A DNA stretch of 52,894 nucleotides from Lachnospiraceae bacterium (GCA_017555455.1 JAFZGJ010000081.1:1-52894), one strand, 5' to 3'. Shown: positions 17,347 through 26,042, counted from the stretch's first letter. Notes: generated by a model from the sequence alone, not told the origin. Numbers and translations are program-made.

Positions 17347-18231
17347 TTAAGCTGTTGGTGTTAAAGCTTTTGTTGATTTTAGAGTTTCGATGATTACTAC
17401 ACCAACTGGGTCGATAAGCACAGCACCCATGAACATTTTTGACATAACTTGCCAAGCATCTTCTTTAGGTAGTCTTTCGATTGCTGTAGTAGGCTCTAAA
17501 CCAACTGCGTGACCGATACAGTTTTCATTGAATGCGATATTGTAATCAATAGTCGCTGTACCACCCAATGAATCCCATGTATACCAGTCGAAGCCCATCC
17601 AACGTTTACCTTCTAACTGAGCCAATTTGAATGGTTTATCTTTATCGTCAATGTAGTTTGAACGAGAGAAGCCATCGATTGTTGTTAGGTCGTTGAAAGC
17701 ATCAGCTGTAACAAATACATAGTTTTTACCACCACCATCAAAGATAAAGTTTCTAGAGAAGTGTGCTCTTAAACCTTTAGCTTTTTCAAGTGTCATACCT
17801 GCATCTGCTGAAGCGCCTGCTTGTGTGCCATCATATCTAACACCAATTTTGTATGGTGTAGTGTATGCAGCGTCTAAAATCATTTTATCTGCTGCTCTAC
17901 CTAATGCCATAGCACAAGTTTTTGCTAGCTGACGTTTTTCATCATAGTTTTGTTGTAGCATATCAATGTCATCAACAGGTTCAGCTGCGTATTTAGATTT
18001 TAAATAGCAGGTTACTGTGTTGTGGTCAACATTCATGTATGGTACATTTGAATGTCTAGACTTGTCTGCTGCTTCGCCTTTACCATAGATTTGGAAAACA
18101 TATTCTTTAGCTTTTACGTTTCTTACTGTTCTAACACAGTTAGCTAATTTTTGTCCAGCATCTTGGAATACTGTGTGGACCTCTTTACCAAACTCTATGA
18201 CAAACGATTTTTCAATTGTGTTGTTACTCAT
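17347..18231 (-). CDS. Major capsid protein (294 aa)
   Basis: Shell protein, assigned by position directly after the scaffold and by HK97-fold character. The N-terminal helix/E-loop region ('VHTVFQDAGQKLANCV') carries 'VTCYLKSKYAAEPVDDIDMLQ'. The spine helix region contains 'RAADKMILDAAYTTPY', and the C-terminal part has 'GGGKNYVFVTADAF', 'GFDWYTWDSLGG' and 'IDPVGVVIIETLKS'. It is slightly shorter than T7 gp10A (345 aa). It has an AAAGGAG site 16 bases after the scaffold stop and is followed by a stem-loop. Family recognition is by pattern and context. Confidence 0.88.
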   Translation of the reverse strand: MSNNTIEKSFVIEFGKEVHTVFQDAGQKLANCVRTVRNVKAKEYVFQIYGKGEAADKSRHSNVPYMNVDHNTVTCYLKSKYAAEPVDDIDMLQQNYDEKRQLAKTCAMALGRAADKMILDAAYTTPYKIGVRYDGTQAGASADAGMTLEKAKGLRAHFSRNFIFDGGGKNYVFVTADAFNDLTTIDGFSRSNYIDDKDKPFKLAQLEGKRWMGFDWYTWDSLGGTATIDYNIAFNENCIGHAVGLEPTTAIERLPKEDAWQVMSKMFMGAVLIDPVGVVIIETLKSTKALTPTA

Positions 18232-18247
18232 AGTTTAGTTCTCCTTT

Positions 18248-19198
18248 TTAGCCTCTGCTCTGTAATTGAGCAATCTTGTTAGCGATGTCTTTGTTTTCTT
18301 GTTGGAGCTGTCTGTTAGTTGTATAATCAGGAGCTCTTAAATTTGCGGCCATCTTCGCTTCTAATTCTGCTAAAGACGATATGTTGCCAGAAGGTCCTTC
18401 CCCTCTCATCTGCGCTCCGCTAACTTGTTTTGAAAGATTATAAAAATCTTTAATCAACAATGGATTGTTGCCAAGCTTAGTGGCATTCAGATATTGTTTA
18501 GTTGCTGGGCTTAAGAATTTGTTAGCCATCGCTACTGCGCTATCCAAATTCTGCTGATAATCAGTTCCCCATTCTTTTTTCAAGCTTGCTACGGCATCAT
18601 CAACTGATTTTTTATAGCTTGCTTGTATCTTTGCATCGATGTCTTTTGCCATCTCAGCACTTTTATTGTTATACCAATTGTAAATTTGTGTTGCTTGTTT
18701 CTTAGAAAGTCCAGCTGTATAAATTTCTTTTGTGAATTCATTATAAAATTCTTCATTAAAATCTAAACCTTCTGGAATATCTTTTGATAAACCGTAATCA
18801 TTAGATGATGCGGGTCTACCTAAGCGGTCATAAAATTTACCCCATTCTTCATCTGTTGCACCTTCACCGGGGAGTTTAATAGCTGTGCCATTAGCCTTAC
18901 GGTCATCTAACATAGCTTTAATAAACGCGTCCTGTGATGCGAATTGATTTAGAGTTGAATCATTTCTAAATTCTTCTCTATAGTCTTCTGGTACCCAAGC
19001 AAAAGCATCAGTTGTTCCGGTGTTATCATTACCTTCTCCGAGGCCATTATTAGCTCCCTCAGAATTAGCATTGTTGCCACTGTCAGCTCCTTGTTGACCT
19101 GCATTTCCTTCGTCGAAAGTGACGTTAAATCCAGTGTCTTGAGCATTTCCTTCTGCAGTTGCTCCTGCTTGATTTTGTCCTGGTTGTCCATCTGTCAT
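18248..19198 (-). CDS. Capsid scaffolding protein (316 aa)
   Basis: Internal assembly scaffold, expected to leave the shell on packaging. The N-terminal ~75 residues are Gly/Asn/Gln/Asp low complexity. A conserved block follows: 'AWVPEDYREEFRND' and 'TDEEWGKFYDRLGRP', found in many phage scaffold proteins. Residues ~150-316 are polar, probably coiled-coil helices. Size matches T7 gp9 (307 aa). TAATG overlap with the upstream gene and the position between portal and capsid support the call. Confidence 0.88.
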   Translation of the reverse strand: MTDGQPGQNQAGATAEGNAQDTGFNVTFDEGNAGQQGADSGNNANSEGANNGLGEGNDNTGTTDAFAWVPEDYREEFRNDSTLNQFASQDAFIKAMLDDRKANGTAIKLPGEGATDEEWGKFYDRLGRPASSNDYGLSKDIPEGLDFNEEFYNEFTKEIYTAGLSKKQATQIYNWYNNKSAEMAKDIDAKIQASYKKSVDDAVASLKKEWGTDYQQNLDSAVAMANKFLSPATKQYLNATKLGNNPLLIKDFYNLSKQVSGAQMRGEGPSGNISSLAELEAKMAANLRAPDYTTNRQLQQENKDIANKIAQLQSRG

Positions 19199-19458
19199 TA
19201 TTCTTCTCCTTTATAGATTTGGCTGAAGTCTCTTGGGTCTAGTCCTAACATTGTAGAAATAAACAACATTACTCTTCGTCCACCTTCGTCTATTTGATTT
19301 TCACAAACATCCGCTAATCTAAATCTAATTGCTAGGTCTCGAAATACTATCTTTCCTGCTTCACTATTAAAAGTATCTTTATAAGCTTTTACTGTCTTAT
19401 AATTTACTCCCCTCGTGAGTAGACTTAGGATATTCGCTGGTATGTCCTTTATATTCAT
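19198..19458 (-). CDS. Bbp19-like small protein between portal and scaffold (86 aa)
   Basis: Small helical protein. 'SEAGKIVFRDLAIRF' followed by 'GGRRVMLFISTMLGL' follows the Bbp19-type pattern seen in phage proteins encoded beside portal genes (a Gly-x-x-hydrophobic helix, then an Arg-Arg helix). Function of the family is unknown, possibly head assembly. It has an AAGGAG site and couples to the scaffold gene by TAATG. Confidence 0.6.
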   Translation of the reverse strand: MNIKDIPANILSLLTRGVNYKTVKAYKDTFNSEAGKIVFRDLAIRFRLADVCENQIDEGGRRVMLFISTMLGLDPRDFSQIYKGEE

Positions 19459-19494
19459 TATAACGTACTCCTTGATATTTGTAAATAGTTTGCT

Positions 19495-21216
19495 CTAAAT
19501 TTCTTCAGGCATAACTAGTTGTGGCATTTGTTGTGATTGCTGAGCTCCACTTATCATTTCACTTGAAGGCCCAAGTAATGCTTCTTGAATTCCTGGAGGA
19601 GCACCACCTAAATCTTTAGCTGTGGCCGCCATACTTTGCAGTTTCTGCATAGCTTGCGCTTGTTGCGCTTGTTCTTGTTGTGCTTGACGACCCGCTTGAA
19701 CTTCATCGACGTTTTTAATGCACTCACTTGGTAATCCCAAAGCAACTGCTCTAGAAATTTCCATCTTATCCCAGTCAAACAAGTCAGTAACCGGTATACC
19801 TGCTTGAGCAGTCTGAAGCACAGATGCTTTAGTGTTATCGATTGTTTGTACATCGAGTAATCTCTGAGCGTTCGCCAATGGAGACTCATATGATAAGTAG
19901 TATTGAGACAAGCCATGTTTTTCATCCATCAACTCCTCTGGTGGCGGTGGTAAAACGCCTGCTCTAGCTGCAATCGCAAAACAACGATTGATAATCGGTT
20001 CGTAATATTCAAGTTCTAAACGACCTTGCCATGGACCCATTAAAATCATTTGTTGCTCTGAACGCTTACTAACCTCATAAGCTGTCATATCTGGTCCACC
20101 AGTTAACTGTAATTGGTCATTAAAGAATGCTTCACGTACTGCTGCTCTTCGCTCTTCAAGCATTTGATACGTAATTTGTAATTGACCCACAGTGTTCATT
20201 GGAGTAGCTTTGCGACCACTCATATCCTGGTTAATGTTCATTGCTGCAGGTGTTAACATGAATGGTGTAATATAAGCTTCATGTGGTACATCCATCGGCG
20301 GTCTAATTGCCATATGGCTTGCATCCAGAATTAAACGCATTGATTCATTTAATGTTCTCACATCAGGCAATGCGCTTAATCCCGGTCCTCTACCCCAAAT
20401 CTCTCCTGGTAATTTTTCTAATCTTAATGTTGCATAAGGCATTTCATGATAACCGGATTCATATATAGGATTATCCCAGTCATCTTCTAAAACATACATT
20501 GTACCAATTGGAAAAGACATCGGGTCAGTATCTTTCATGTCCGGATTTCTTTCTCTTCCTGGTCTGGGATACGTTGCATGAGTTATTTTAAATTGCTTTT
20601 CTGGGTCGTCAATCATTGCTGTACGTACAGAGGCCGGGATATTTCCGTCCTCAAATTCTGCCATGATTTGACGAGCTGTCATTTTATAGTGTCTAAATAC
20701 TGTATCAGCTTTTCCAAATGGACCTTCTAAGAAATAAACTTGGTCTAAAGGAATGGCTTTACCTCTAAAGATACTAATATCGTCTTCTTCAATATATGAA
20801 ACGCAGGTTCCTAAACCTAATGCGTCTAAATAGCCTTGATACATTACGGGTGCGATAGGCTTAGCCATCATACCACGTAATATATTAACTGTTTCTTCTA
20901 ACCAATATCTAATATTTGGTGGTAAATTCTGAACTGGAACATGACTAGACATCAAACCCATATTAAACCATTTCGAGTAAGGATTTGATGCTCTTGAGTA
21001 TAAACCTGAAGCTGCTTTAATTAACGCATTCGGCCCAGTAGAATCATATATCTTTTTAATACGAAAATCACCAGGTGAACGCTCTGCCTGAAATGAGTAT
21101 CTTCCTGGTAAAAGATAATCTGAACACTCTTGAAGTAAATCTTCAGACTGTCCTCTGATTCTCTTAGCAGTTTCAAAGCTTTTATGTAATTTACGTTTCA
21201 GTTCTTCTGATGCCAT
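19495..21216 (-). CDS. Portal (head-tail connector) protein (573 aa)
   Basis: Dodecameric ring through which DNA is packaged, T7 gp8-like. Recognised from 'LLQECSDYLLPGRYSF', 'IYDSTGPNALIKAASGLYS' and 'NPYSKWFNMG' in the first 90 residues, and 'GRGPGLSALPDVRTLNESMR' in the middle, all typical of the T7-type head-tail connector family. The C-terminal ~90 residues are Gln/Ala-rich ('AQQEQAQQAQAMQKLQ'), as in other members. Length fits gp8 (536 aa). TAATG overlap with the upstream small gene. Confidence 0.92.
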   Translation of the reverse strand: MASEELKRKLHKSFETAKRIRGQSEDLLQECSDYLLPGRYSFQAERSPGDFRIKKIYDSTGPNALIKAASGLYSRASNPYSKWFNMGLMSSHVPVQNLPPNIRYWLEETVNILRGMMAKPIAPVMYQGYLDALGLGTCVSYIEEDDISIFRGKAIPLDQVYFLEGPFGKADTVFRHYKMTARQIMAEFEDGNIPASVRTAMIDDPEKQFKITHATYPRPGRERNPDMKDTDPMSFPIGTMYVLEDDWDNPIYESGYHEMPYATLRLEKLPGEIWGRGPGLSALPDVRTLNESMRLILDASHMAIRPPMDVPHEAYITPFMLTPAAMNINQDMSGRKATPMNTVGQLQITYQMLEERRAAVREAFFNDQLQLTGGPDMTAYEVSKRSEQQMILMGPWQGRLELEYYEPIINRCFAIAARAGVLPPPPEELMDEKHGLSQYYLSYESPLANAQRLLDVQTIDNTKASVLQTAQAGIPVTDLFDWDKMEISRAVALGLPSECIKNVDEVQAGRQAQQEQAQQAQAMQKLQSMAATAKDLGGAPPGIQEALLGPSSEMISGAQQSQQMPQLVMPEEI

Positions 21217-21428
21217 TATCTACCGCCTAATAATGATACTTTAAAACCTTCAATCTCACCAGTATCACCTAATGTAGATGTACCAATTGTAGAAGTTCTG
21301 CCTCTCATGTTAGAAATTTGAGCTTTTCTAGTTTGTTCAGCTTCTTGCATTTGAGCTGTTACTTCTGGTTCTTCTTGAGTAGGTGCTGCTGGTGTAGGTG
21401 CCGGTGCAGGCATTTTAGGTGCTCCCAT
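21216..21428 (-). CDS. Small Pro/Ala-rich protein upstream of portal (70 aa)
   Basis: The N-terminus is a Pro/Ala string ('KMPAPAPTPAAPTQEEP') and the C-terminus a short conserved-looking motif ('RGRTSTIGTSTLGD'). Small proteins of this build often sit just before podophage portal genes; their function is unknown. It is coupled by TAATG on both sides, so expression is tied to the portal. Confidence 0.65.
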   Translation of the reverse strand: MGAPKMPAPAPTPAAPTQEEPEVTAQMQEAEQTRKAQISNMRGRTSTIGTSTLGDTGEIEGFKVSLLGGR

Positions 21429-21706
21429 TATTGTTGTCCTCCTGTTAATAAGCTTGTTTGCTGACTCTTAATTCCTTGAGGACCTTGAGCTTGTTGAATC
21501 TTTTCCCCTGGTGTTTGAACAGCAAATAAACGTGATTTTCCATTTCTTCTGTCTACAGTGTCCATGTACTCATTTACAGACATAGTATCACCATACACAG
21601 ATTTGCCTGGATAAGCACTCGCATTCTTTTGATACATCGCTTGTGCGTCTGACAACTTCTGTGTAATCTCTGGATTATTACGAGTTTTTAAATCAGGCGT
21701 GCTCAT
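21428..21706 (-). CDS. First gene of the head operon, unknown, probably leaderless (92 aa)
   Basis: Not recognised; polar, Gln-rich C-terminus. It starts the head operon. The -10 box TATAAT ends only eight bases before the ATG, so the predicted transcript begins at or within a base or two of the start codon. No Shine-Dalgarno lies upstream and no internal Met with a site was found, so translation may be leaderless. Ends TAATG with the next gene. Confidence 0.65.
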   Translation of the reverse strand: MSTPDLKTRNNPEITQKLSDAQAMYQKNASAYPGKSVYGDTMSVNEYMDTVDRRNGKSRLFAVQTPGEKIQQAQGPQGIKSQQTSLLTGGQQ

Positions 21707-21713
21707 ATCTAAT

Positions 21714-21742
21714 ATTATACACTAGAACAACGATTTTGTAAA
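21714..21742 (-). promoter_or_regulatory. Promoter for the head operon
   Basis: Minus strand: -35 TTTACA, 17-base spacer beginning AAATCG, -10 TATAAT. It lies in the 42-base gap after the large terminase gene. The first nine bases after -35 match the promoter at 25166-25194. Confidence 0.8.
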
Positions 21743-21748
21743 TAGTGC

Positions 21749-23284
21749 TTAAGAAAAAATATCATAAGCAGTTCCGGCTGTTAAGCCACGCTCAGTTGCG
21801 CCATAAACATTATAATCAGTCATAGCCGTAGTTTGACCTTGAAGTGCATTATAAGTGCTATTCTTAACTAATCTTTGGCCAACAGCTAACATACGCATTG
21901 CGTCCGCAGGGTGAGAAGTCCAATCGTGTTTTGGCTTATCCTTAAAGATTTTCTTCTCTTCGTCGAACTCTTTTGAGTATTGTCTCAAGGCGTTAACTAG
22001 CTGATTTGCCTTGCCCTCATAACGTTCAGTATTATCTGGGTCATCTAAATCCGCATAATCAAAATAACATTTGCCTAAAATTCCACGAACAGCATCTATA
22101 CCATCTGCAACAGATATTTTTGGTACAATATCAAATTTAATACCAAGTTGTTTAGCGGTCTCAAGGCGGGAAACACCTGTGGATAACTCTCTGTTTCGCA
22201 AGTCATGGGGTCCGAGGTGAGTTCCGTAATTATAGCGATATTTTTGTGCTTTTTCTTGAAGCTTATTTGCATAATACTCAAAGCCTTGTGAATGGTCTTC
22301 TATATAATCTATAATATGTACATCTCCATTCTTTTTGATTTGGAAGAAAATAATCGCACAATGGTCAGCTACCCCAATGTCCCATGCAGTATGGACAAGT
22401 AAATTTTTATCGTGTTTAAGTTTAGTAAGTCTCTTATCAATAAGAGCTTCACTCATGTGTTGGCCATAATATGAGCCTACTAATGACGCATCAAATGAGC
22501 ACCAGTACTCTTGTTGTACTAATTCCTCTGGCATACCTGTATCTCTATCTTCCTGAATTACTTCTTTCGAAATAACTGGAATCCAAATCTTTTTACCTTC
22601 TTCATCTCTCATAGGTTCTCCATCTGGTCCTAATAATTCTTTTTTAGTATGGTCTACAGTTAAAAGCTGTGTAAACCAGCCTGTCTTTTTACCTTGGTTC
22701 AATAAATCATAACCATGGTTCCTGCCTCTGGCTGTATAAATAAATATAGCCCATCCACCGTTCTCTGCGAGAATCGGACGAAGTAAGTTCCATGCTGCAG
22801 GGTTCTGCAGGGAATACTCGGAGAATATAACACCTACTGGGTTGGTACCAACTAACGAGTCGATGTCGTCTGTACCAACAACCTGATATATTGAGCCATT
22901 TTTTAATCTAACTTGCATAAGGTCATTGCGCGGCGGCCCAGCCAATAATTCTTTTGGAAACGCCGCGTCAATAATCTTACGTCCATCTGTTGTAAAACCG
23001 TCCCATATAATCTTACGACCTTGTTTATAAGTCGGAAGCAAATGCCAGTACAATCCAACACGTTCTAACATTTTTGTAGCGCAAATGTTAACGGCTGTGA
23101 AGTCTTTGCCAGCACGTCGATGCCACACAGCAATCGCGCGTTTACCTCTATTCACTTGTCCTGTTTCTTTATTATACAGTTCTTGTGGTGCTTGCATGTA
23201 ATTCCATAATGGAATTTGATAATCACGCGGTGTGTAGTCATATGGCATTGTAATTATATTTGAAGCTTTACTTGGGTTAGCCAT
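21749..23284 (-). CDS. Terminase large subunit (511 aa)
   Basis: ATPase-nuclease that packages DNA into the prohead. Walker A-like 'HRRAGKD' at 55-61, Walker B 'VIFSEY' at 152-157 with catalytic Glu, coupling motif 'YTARGRNHG' at ~183-191. The RNase H-like nuclease has Asp302 in 'AWDIGVADH', further acids in 'IIDYIEDHSQG', 'HDLRNRELSTG', and a C-terminal 'SHPADAMRM' Asp. Full length. AAGGAGAG site. Followed at once by the head-operon promoter. Confidence 0.95.
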   Translation of the reverse strand: MANPSKASNIITMPYDYTPRDYQIPLWNYMQAPQELYNKETGQVNRGKRAIAVWHRRAGKDFTAVNICATKMLERVGLYWHLLPTYKQGRKIIWDGFTTDGRKIIDAAFPKELLAGPPRNDLMQVRLKNGSIYQVVGTDDIDSLVGTNPVGVIFSEYSLQNPAAWNLLRPILAENGGWAIFIYTARGRNHGYDLLNQGKKTGWFTQLLTVDHTKKELLGPDGEPMRDEEGKKIWIPVISKEVIQEDRDTGMPEELVQQEYWCSFDASLVGSYYGQHMSEALIDKRLTKLKHDKNLLVHTAWDIGVADHCAIIFFQIKKNGDVHIIDYIEDHSQGFEYYANKLQEKAQKYRYNYGTHLGPHDLRNRELSTGVSRLETAKQLGIKFDIVPKISVADGIDAVRGILGKCYFDYADLDDPDNTERYEGKANQLVNALRQYSKEFDEEKKIFKDKPKHDWTSHPADAMRMLAVGQRLVKNSTYNALQGQTTAMTDYNVYGATERGLTAGTAYDIFS

Positions 23285-23287
23285 CTA

Positions 23288-23413
23288 TTATAGTCTCTCC
23301 TTAAATAGTTTAAACCATATTTCGCAGGCTATCCAGATTAATTTTTCGCGTATTGTGCAACGAGAATAACCCTTTAATAGTAATTTATATGGTATATAAT
23401 TCACATCAGGCAT
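23288..23413 (-). CDS. 41-residue protein between DUF-type gene and TerL
   Basis: A short gene filling the gap before the large terminase. Its ATG overlaps the upstream stop as TAATG, with GAGG ten bases before, and it ends three bases before the terminase ATG. It is basic and aromatic with a hydrophobic helix ('KLIWIACEIWFKLFK', residues ~24-38) that could be amphipathic or membrane-associated. No function recognised. Real-gene call rests on tight tiling in the operon. Confidence 0.5.
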   Translation of the reverse strand: MPDVNYIPYKLLLKGYSRCTIREKLIWIACEIWFKLFKERL

Positions 23414-23673
23414 TATTCTACTTCCTCATAAGTTTGTTCGAATATGTCAGGTTTACAAGGATAGAACTCGCCTTTTACGCCTTTAATAATATAATCACCA
23501 GTATTAGCTGTCATTGTGCCTTCTAAAGTTAAAATAGAGATACCCATTTCATCTTCGTTACTAGCTACTATATTACCTGCATTATTGCAGAATGTAAGAA
23601 CATCTACAACATTCTCTTTTGTCAATTGTATAGCCTCAATGACGACAGGCTTTTTTCTAAACTTCTTTGCCAT
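23413..23673 (-). CDS. Conserved phage protein of unknown function (86 aa)
   Basis: Belongs to a widespread phage/prophage family recognised by N-terminal 'KFRKKPVVIEAIQ' and C-terminal 'GDYIIKGVKGEFYPCKPD' followed by Phe-Glu-x-Thr-Tyr. Function unknown. It sits in the packaging operon and overlaps the upstream gene by 17 bases. Confidence 0.75.
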   Translation of the reverse strand: MAKKFRKKPVVIEAIQLTKENVVDVLTFCNNAGNIVASNEDEMGISILTLEGTMTANTGDYIIKGVKGEFYPCKPDIFEQTYEEVE

Positions 23674-24124
23674 CTTCAGTTTCTTCCTCTTTAACAGGTT
23701 CTGTTGCTACAGGGGATTCTACTAACTCATTTCTGTCTTCAGCTGCATATCTTTCAGCTAATTTTCTTTGATGAGTTACTACGTCTAAAGATTGAATTGT
23801 ATAGATTTCGCTTAAAGAGAAAATGAAAGTTGAGTTAGGCATTACACCAGTCTTTCTATCTTCCAAAGTTAATCTAACAGTATTTGGAGTACCTTCTTTT
23901 TCAATATAAATATCAGTAATTTGACCAGTTAATTGCATTGTAGTACCATTTTTAAAACTTAACATTAAATAAATATCTACTAAATCTGGGTCAATTTCAT
24001 GAACATTTTCAGAATTATCTAAAACTTCTGCAAAACCTAATAAGGCTTTGTAAAGGTAATCACCAGCTACTGTAGCTAAGAGTGGTTCATACGCGGATTG
24101 TAATTTTTCTACACGTGTCTTCAT
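23657..24124 (-). CDS. Packaging-operon protein, unknown (155 aa)
   Basis: Not recognised. A helical N-terminus, a beta-rich middle ('MLSFKNGTTMQLTGQITDIY') and an acidic Glu/Pro tail (~25 residues). It lies between the small terminase and the conserved 86-residue gene, with ATGA coupling to TerS. Confidence 0.65.
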   Translation of the reverse strand: MKTRVEKLQSAYEPLLATVAGDYLYKALLGFAEVLDNSENVHEIDPDLVDIYLMLSFKNGTTMQLTGQITDIYIEKEGTPNTVRLTLEDRKTGVMPNSTFIFSLSEIYTIQSLDVVTHQRKLAERYAAEDRNELVESPVATEPVKEEETEDGKEV

Positions 24125-24888
24125 TCGTTTTCCTCCTGGTTATTAAATTGTACTATATCTGTCAAGAGACCATTGTCTCCAGCATAATCTTCGGATTGTT
24201 GGAAGTTCGCAATCTGTACCACGATTGGTGCAGCATTTGCCTTCCCATCGGCTTTACCGTATTTTGTAGGATTATTCGCTTGCATTAAAAACTTAAGCAA
24301 GTCATCTGAATATTTCTTCTTGCTTCCGCATTCGCAACCTTGATAAAAGACTGGTTCGTCTACACCATCAACTGCACGTTCCACGGCTGCATTTTCAAGT
24401 TTCGCATTAAACATTTCAATAGCAAAATCTACTTGTTCCCCGAAAGAAGGAATCAAGGTTCGATAGTCATCAATCACGGCTTGAGTTAATCTCAATGTTG
24501 GATAATGTTTTCTTATATACGCACATGCTGTAGGAATGCTTCCTGACTCTTGTAACAGCTGGCAGAATTCGATAGCTGGGGTTCTTCGGTTTCCTTCATT
24601 TTGAGAGAAAAAATAATTCATGCGTTCTGGAAGCAAATGAAGTGGTGCATTTTGTCGCTTCATTTCTGCCATACGAGTTTTTAAAGTCTTTGCAATCTCC
24701 ATAGTATCTGGAGACTCATAAGACACGAGTGGTTCATAAAGAGGACTTTCTTTTGAATCCATAGCAGCAGCATCTTTAATCTGCACATTAGCACGCATTT
24801 CTTTTATGACAGCTAATTCCTCTGGAGATAATAATTCCTCTAATGGTATATTAACTTTGTCTATTGGTTTTTGGTCCTGGTTTTCCAT
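24121..24888 (-). CDS. Terminase small subunit (255 aa)
   Basis: DNA-recognition subunit of the packaging motor. The middle has an HTH-like helical region ('GSIPTACAYIRKHYPTLRLT'). The C-terminal third contains 'AVERAVDGVDEPVFYQG' and 'KKYSDDLLKFLMQANNPTKYG', a strong signature of phage small terminases. An N-terminal ~90-residue extension is polar and acidic. The large subunit is four genes downstream. The start overlaps the preceding gene by 38 bases. Confidence 0.85.
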   Translation of the reverse strand: MENQDQKPIDKVNIPLEELLSPEELAVIKEMRANVQIKDAAAMDSKESPLYEPLVSYESPDTMEIAKTLKTRMAEMKRQNAPLHLLPERMNYFFSQNEGNRRTPAIEFCQLLQESGSIPTACAYIRKHYPTLRLTQAVIDDYRTLIPSFGEQVDFAIEMFNAKLENAAVERAVDGVDEPVFYQGCECGSKKKYSDDLLKFLMQANNPTKYGKADGKANAAPIVVQIANFQQSEDYAGDNGLLTDIVQFNNQEENE

Positions 24889-25159
24889 TTAAAACTTTCA
24901 ATTTACTCCGTCTAAGTTCTCTGACTAACATCTCGTAATCTTCATCACGATTAGCTTCTTCTATATAAGTAAGGTCTATTGCATCGCCATGTTTCAAAAC
25001 TACATGAATCATATAAGCTAACTCCTCACCATCATTAAAAATGAAGTGCTTTTTCTCGAATCTTGCTACGTCGTTCAGATTAAACGTCATAGGCACTGAA
25101 GTTGTTATCCAACCACCTCGAGGAAGATATTGAGTTAAATCTTCTACGTTATTAGTCAT
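24851..25159 (-). CDS. First gene of the packaging operon, unknown, probably leaderless (102 aa)
   Basis: Not recognised. Beta-rich N-terminal half ('GGWITTSVPMTFNLNDVARF') and a basic C-terminus ('ELRRSKLKVLNGKPGPKT'). The -10 box TATAAT ends seven bases before the ATG, so the transcript probably starts at the ATG itself. No Shine-Dalgarno site is present there or before internal Met codons. Confidence 0.65.
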   Translation of the reverse strand: MTNNVEDLTQYLPRGGWITTSVPMTFNLNDVARFEKKHFIFNDGEELAYMIHVVLKHGDAIDLTYIEEANRDEDYEMLVRELRRSKLKVLNGKPGPKTNRQS

Positions 25160-25165
25160 ATATTA

Positions 25166-25194
25166 ATTATACTGTAAACTAGCGATTTTGTAAA
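25166..25194 (-). promoter_or_regulatory. Promoter for the packaging operon
   Basis: Minus strand: -35 TTTACA, 17-base spacer beginning AAATCG, -10 TATAAT. It is nearly identical to the head-operon promoter around the -35 region and marks the left arm of the divergent control region. Confidence 0.8.
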
Positions 25195-25209
25195 CCGGTT
25201 CGATTTTTT

Positions 25210-25232
25210 AATATTTCAATAACTAAACAATA
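25210..25232 (-). repeat. Iteron-like repeat, copy 1 (inverted)
   Basis: AATATTTCAATAACTAAACA plus following bases. It is the reverse complement of the 25-base unit at 25670-25694, with one substitution over the shared 23 bases. Confidence 0.6.
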
Positions 25233-25418
25233 TTTTTTTCTCTCGCAAGCTGTTAATTCTGAAAAGCTAAAAGGCTTATGTTTCTTGACTCTCGAGCCTT
25301 GGGGCAGGGTCTACTTAATATATATCAGAATTGAATTATCAAATTATTATTATTCTAAATTCAGCACTTGTTTTACAGAGGGTCACGCACAGGGGATTAG
25401 AGCATTTTAAACAAAAAC

Positions 25419-25443
25419 AATATTTTAATAACAAAACAATAAC
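25419..25443 (-). repeat. Iteron-like repeat, copy 2 (inverted)
   Basis: Begins AATATTTTAATAAC and ends AACAATAAC; one mismatch over 25 bases to the reverse complement of the unit at 25670-25694. Confidence 0.65.
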
Positions 25444-25565
25444 TTTTCACGAATGTTCCCATAATTGATTTTAAAGACTTTCACCAAAAAGATATTAAAA
25501 TATTAAAATATTGGCAATTTTAAAAAATAAAAAATAAAAAATTTTTTTAATTTTACCAATAAAAC

Positions 25566-25579
25566 AATATTTTAATAAC
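25566..25579 (-). repeat. Iteron-like repeat, half unit
   Basis: AATATTTTAATAAC, the 14-base core of the family, without the second half. Confidence 0.45.
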
Positions 25580-25669
25580 TTACCTTATAACAAAATATAT
25601 AGACAAGGTCCGAAACTAAGACCGGGCTTGCTTCTCAGTTTTTATTACTAACAGCTTCTCATACAGAGA

Positions 25670-25694
25670 GTTATTGTTTAGTTATTAAAATATT
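25670..25694 (+). repeat. Iteron-like repeat, copy 3 (direct)
   Basis: A 25-base unit whose first half is GTTATTGTTTA and second half GTTATTAAAATATT. It is identical, base for base, to 46274-46298 in the other divergent region some 20 kb away. Confidence 0.75.
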
Positions 25695-25791
25695 GAAAAT
25701 TTTTAATATTATAATAATCCCCCGGGCATGTTTACCAACAGAGGGGTTTGATTTTCTAAAATTTGCCGGGAATTTTTCTAGCTCTAGACAA

Positions 25792-25832
25792 GCAGGGCGA
25801 GCGCACACACGGGCGCCTAGGGCGGGGGCGCG
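25792..25832. other. G+C-rich island in A+T-rich control region
   Basis: About 40 bases that are overwhelmingly G and C (including GGGCGCCTAGGGCGGGGGCG) inside DNA that is otherwise extremely A+T-rich, about 0.6 kb from the start of the packaging operon. Nothing coding is supported. A packaging, pausing or origin element is conceivable. Confidence 0.4.
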
Positions 25833-26007
25833 ATATTCTATTCTCAAACGCAAAATCGCTCAAAATTTTACGAAAATCGAAAAAAGCTATATGATGATAG
25901 TATCAAATGCAACGAACGAAATAAATTAAATAAATAATAATTAATTTATTATAGTACATTGAAAATTAAATAGTTTAGTATTAGTTATTAAGTAGCTATA
26001 TAATTAA

Positions 26008-26042
26008 GTCGTCGTTATATAGTTATAGTATTAGTAGACGAC
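26008..26042 (+). promoter_or_regulatory. Leader hairpin before the first early gene
   Basis: Stem GTCGTC / GACGAC with a 23-base A+T-rich loop, ending ~20 bases before the ATG at 26063. It may stabilise the early mRNA or modulate translation. Confidence 0.4.

Noticed and set aside
18949-19191. 80-residue frame inside the scaffold gene
   Set aside because: Shadow of the low-complexity N-terminus of the scaffold in another frame; no site of its own.
25671-25929. Open frames on both strands across the G+C island
   Set aside because: Low-complexity composition, no ribosome sites, and they overlap the iteron-like repeats.
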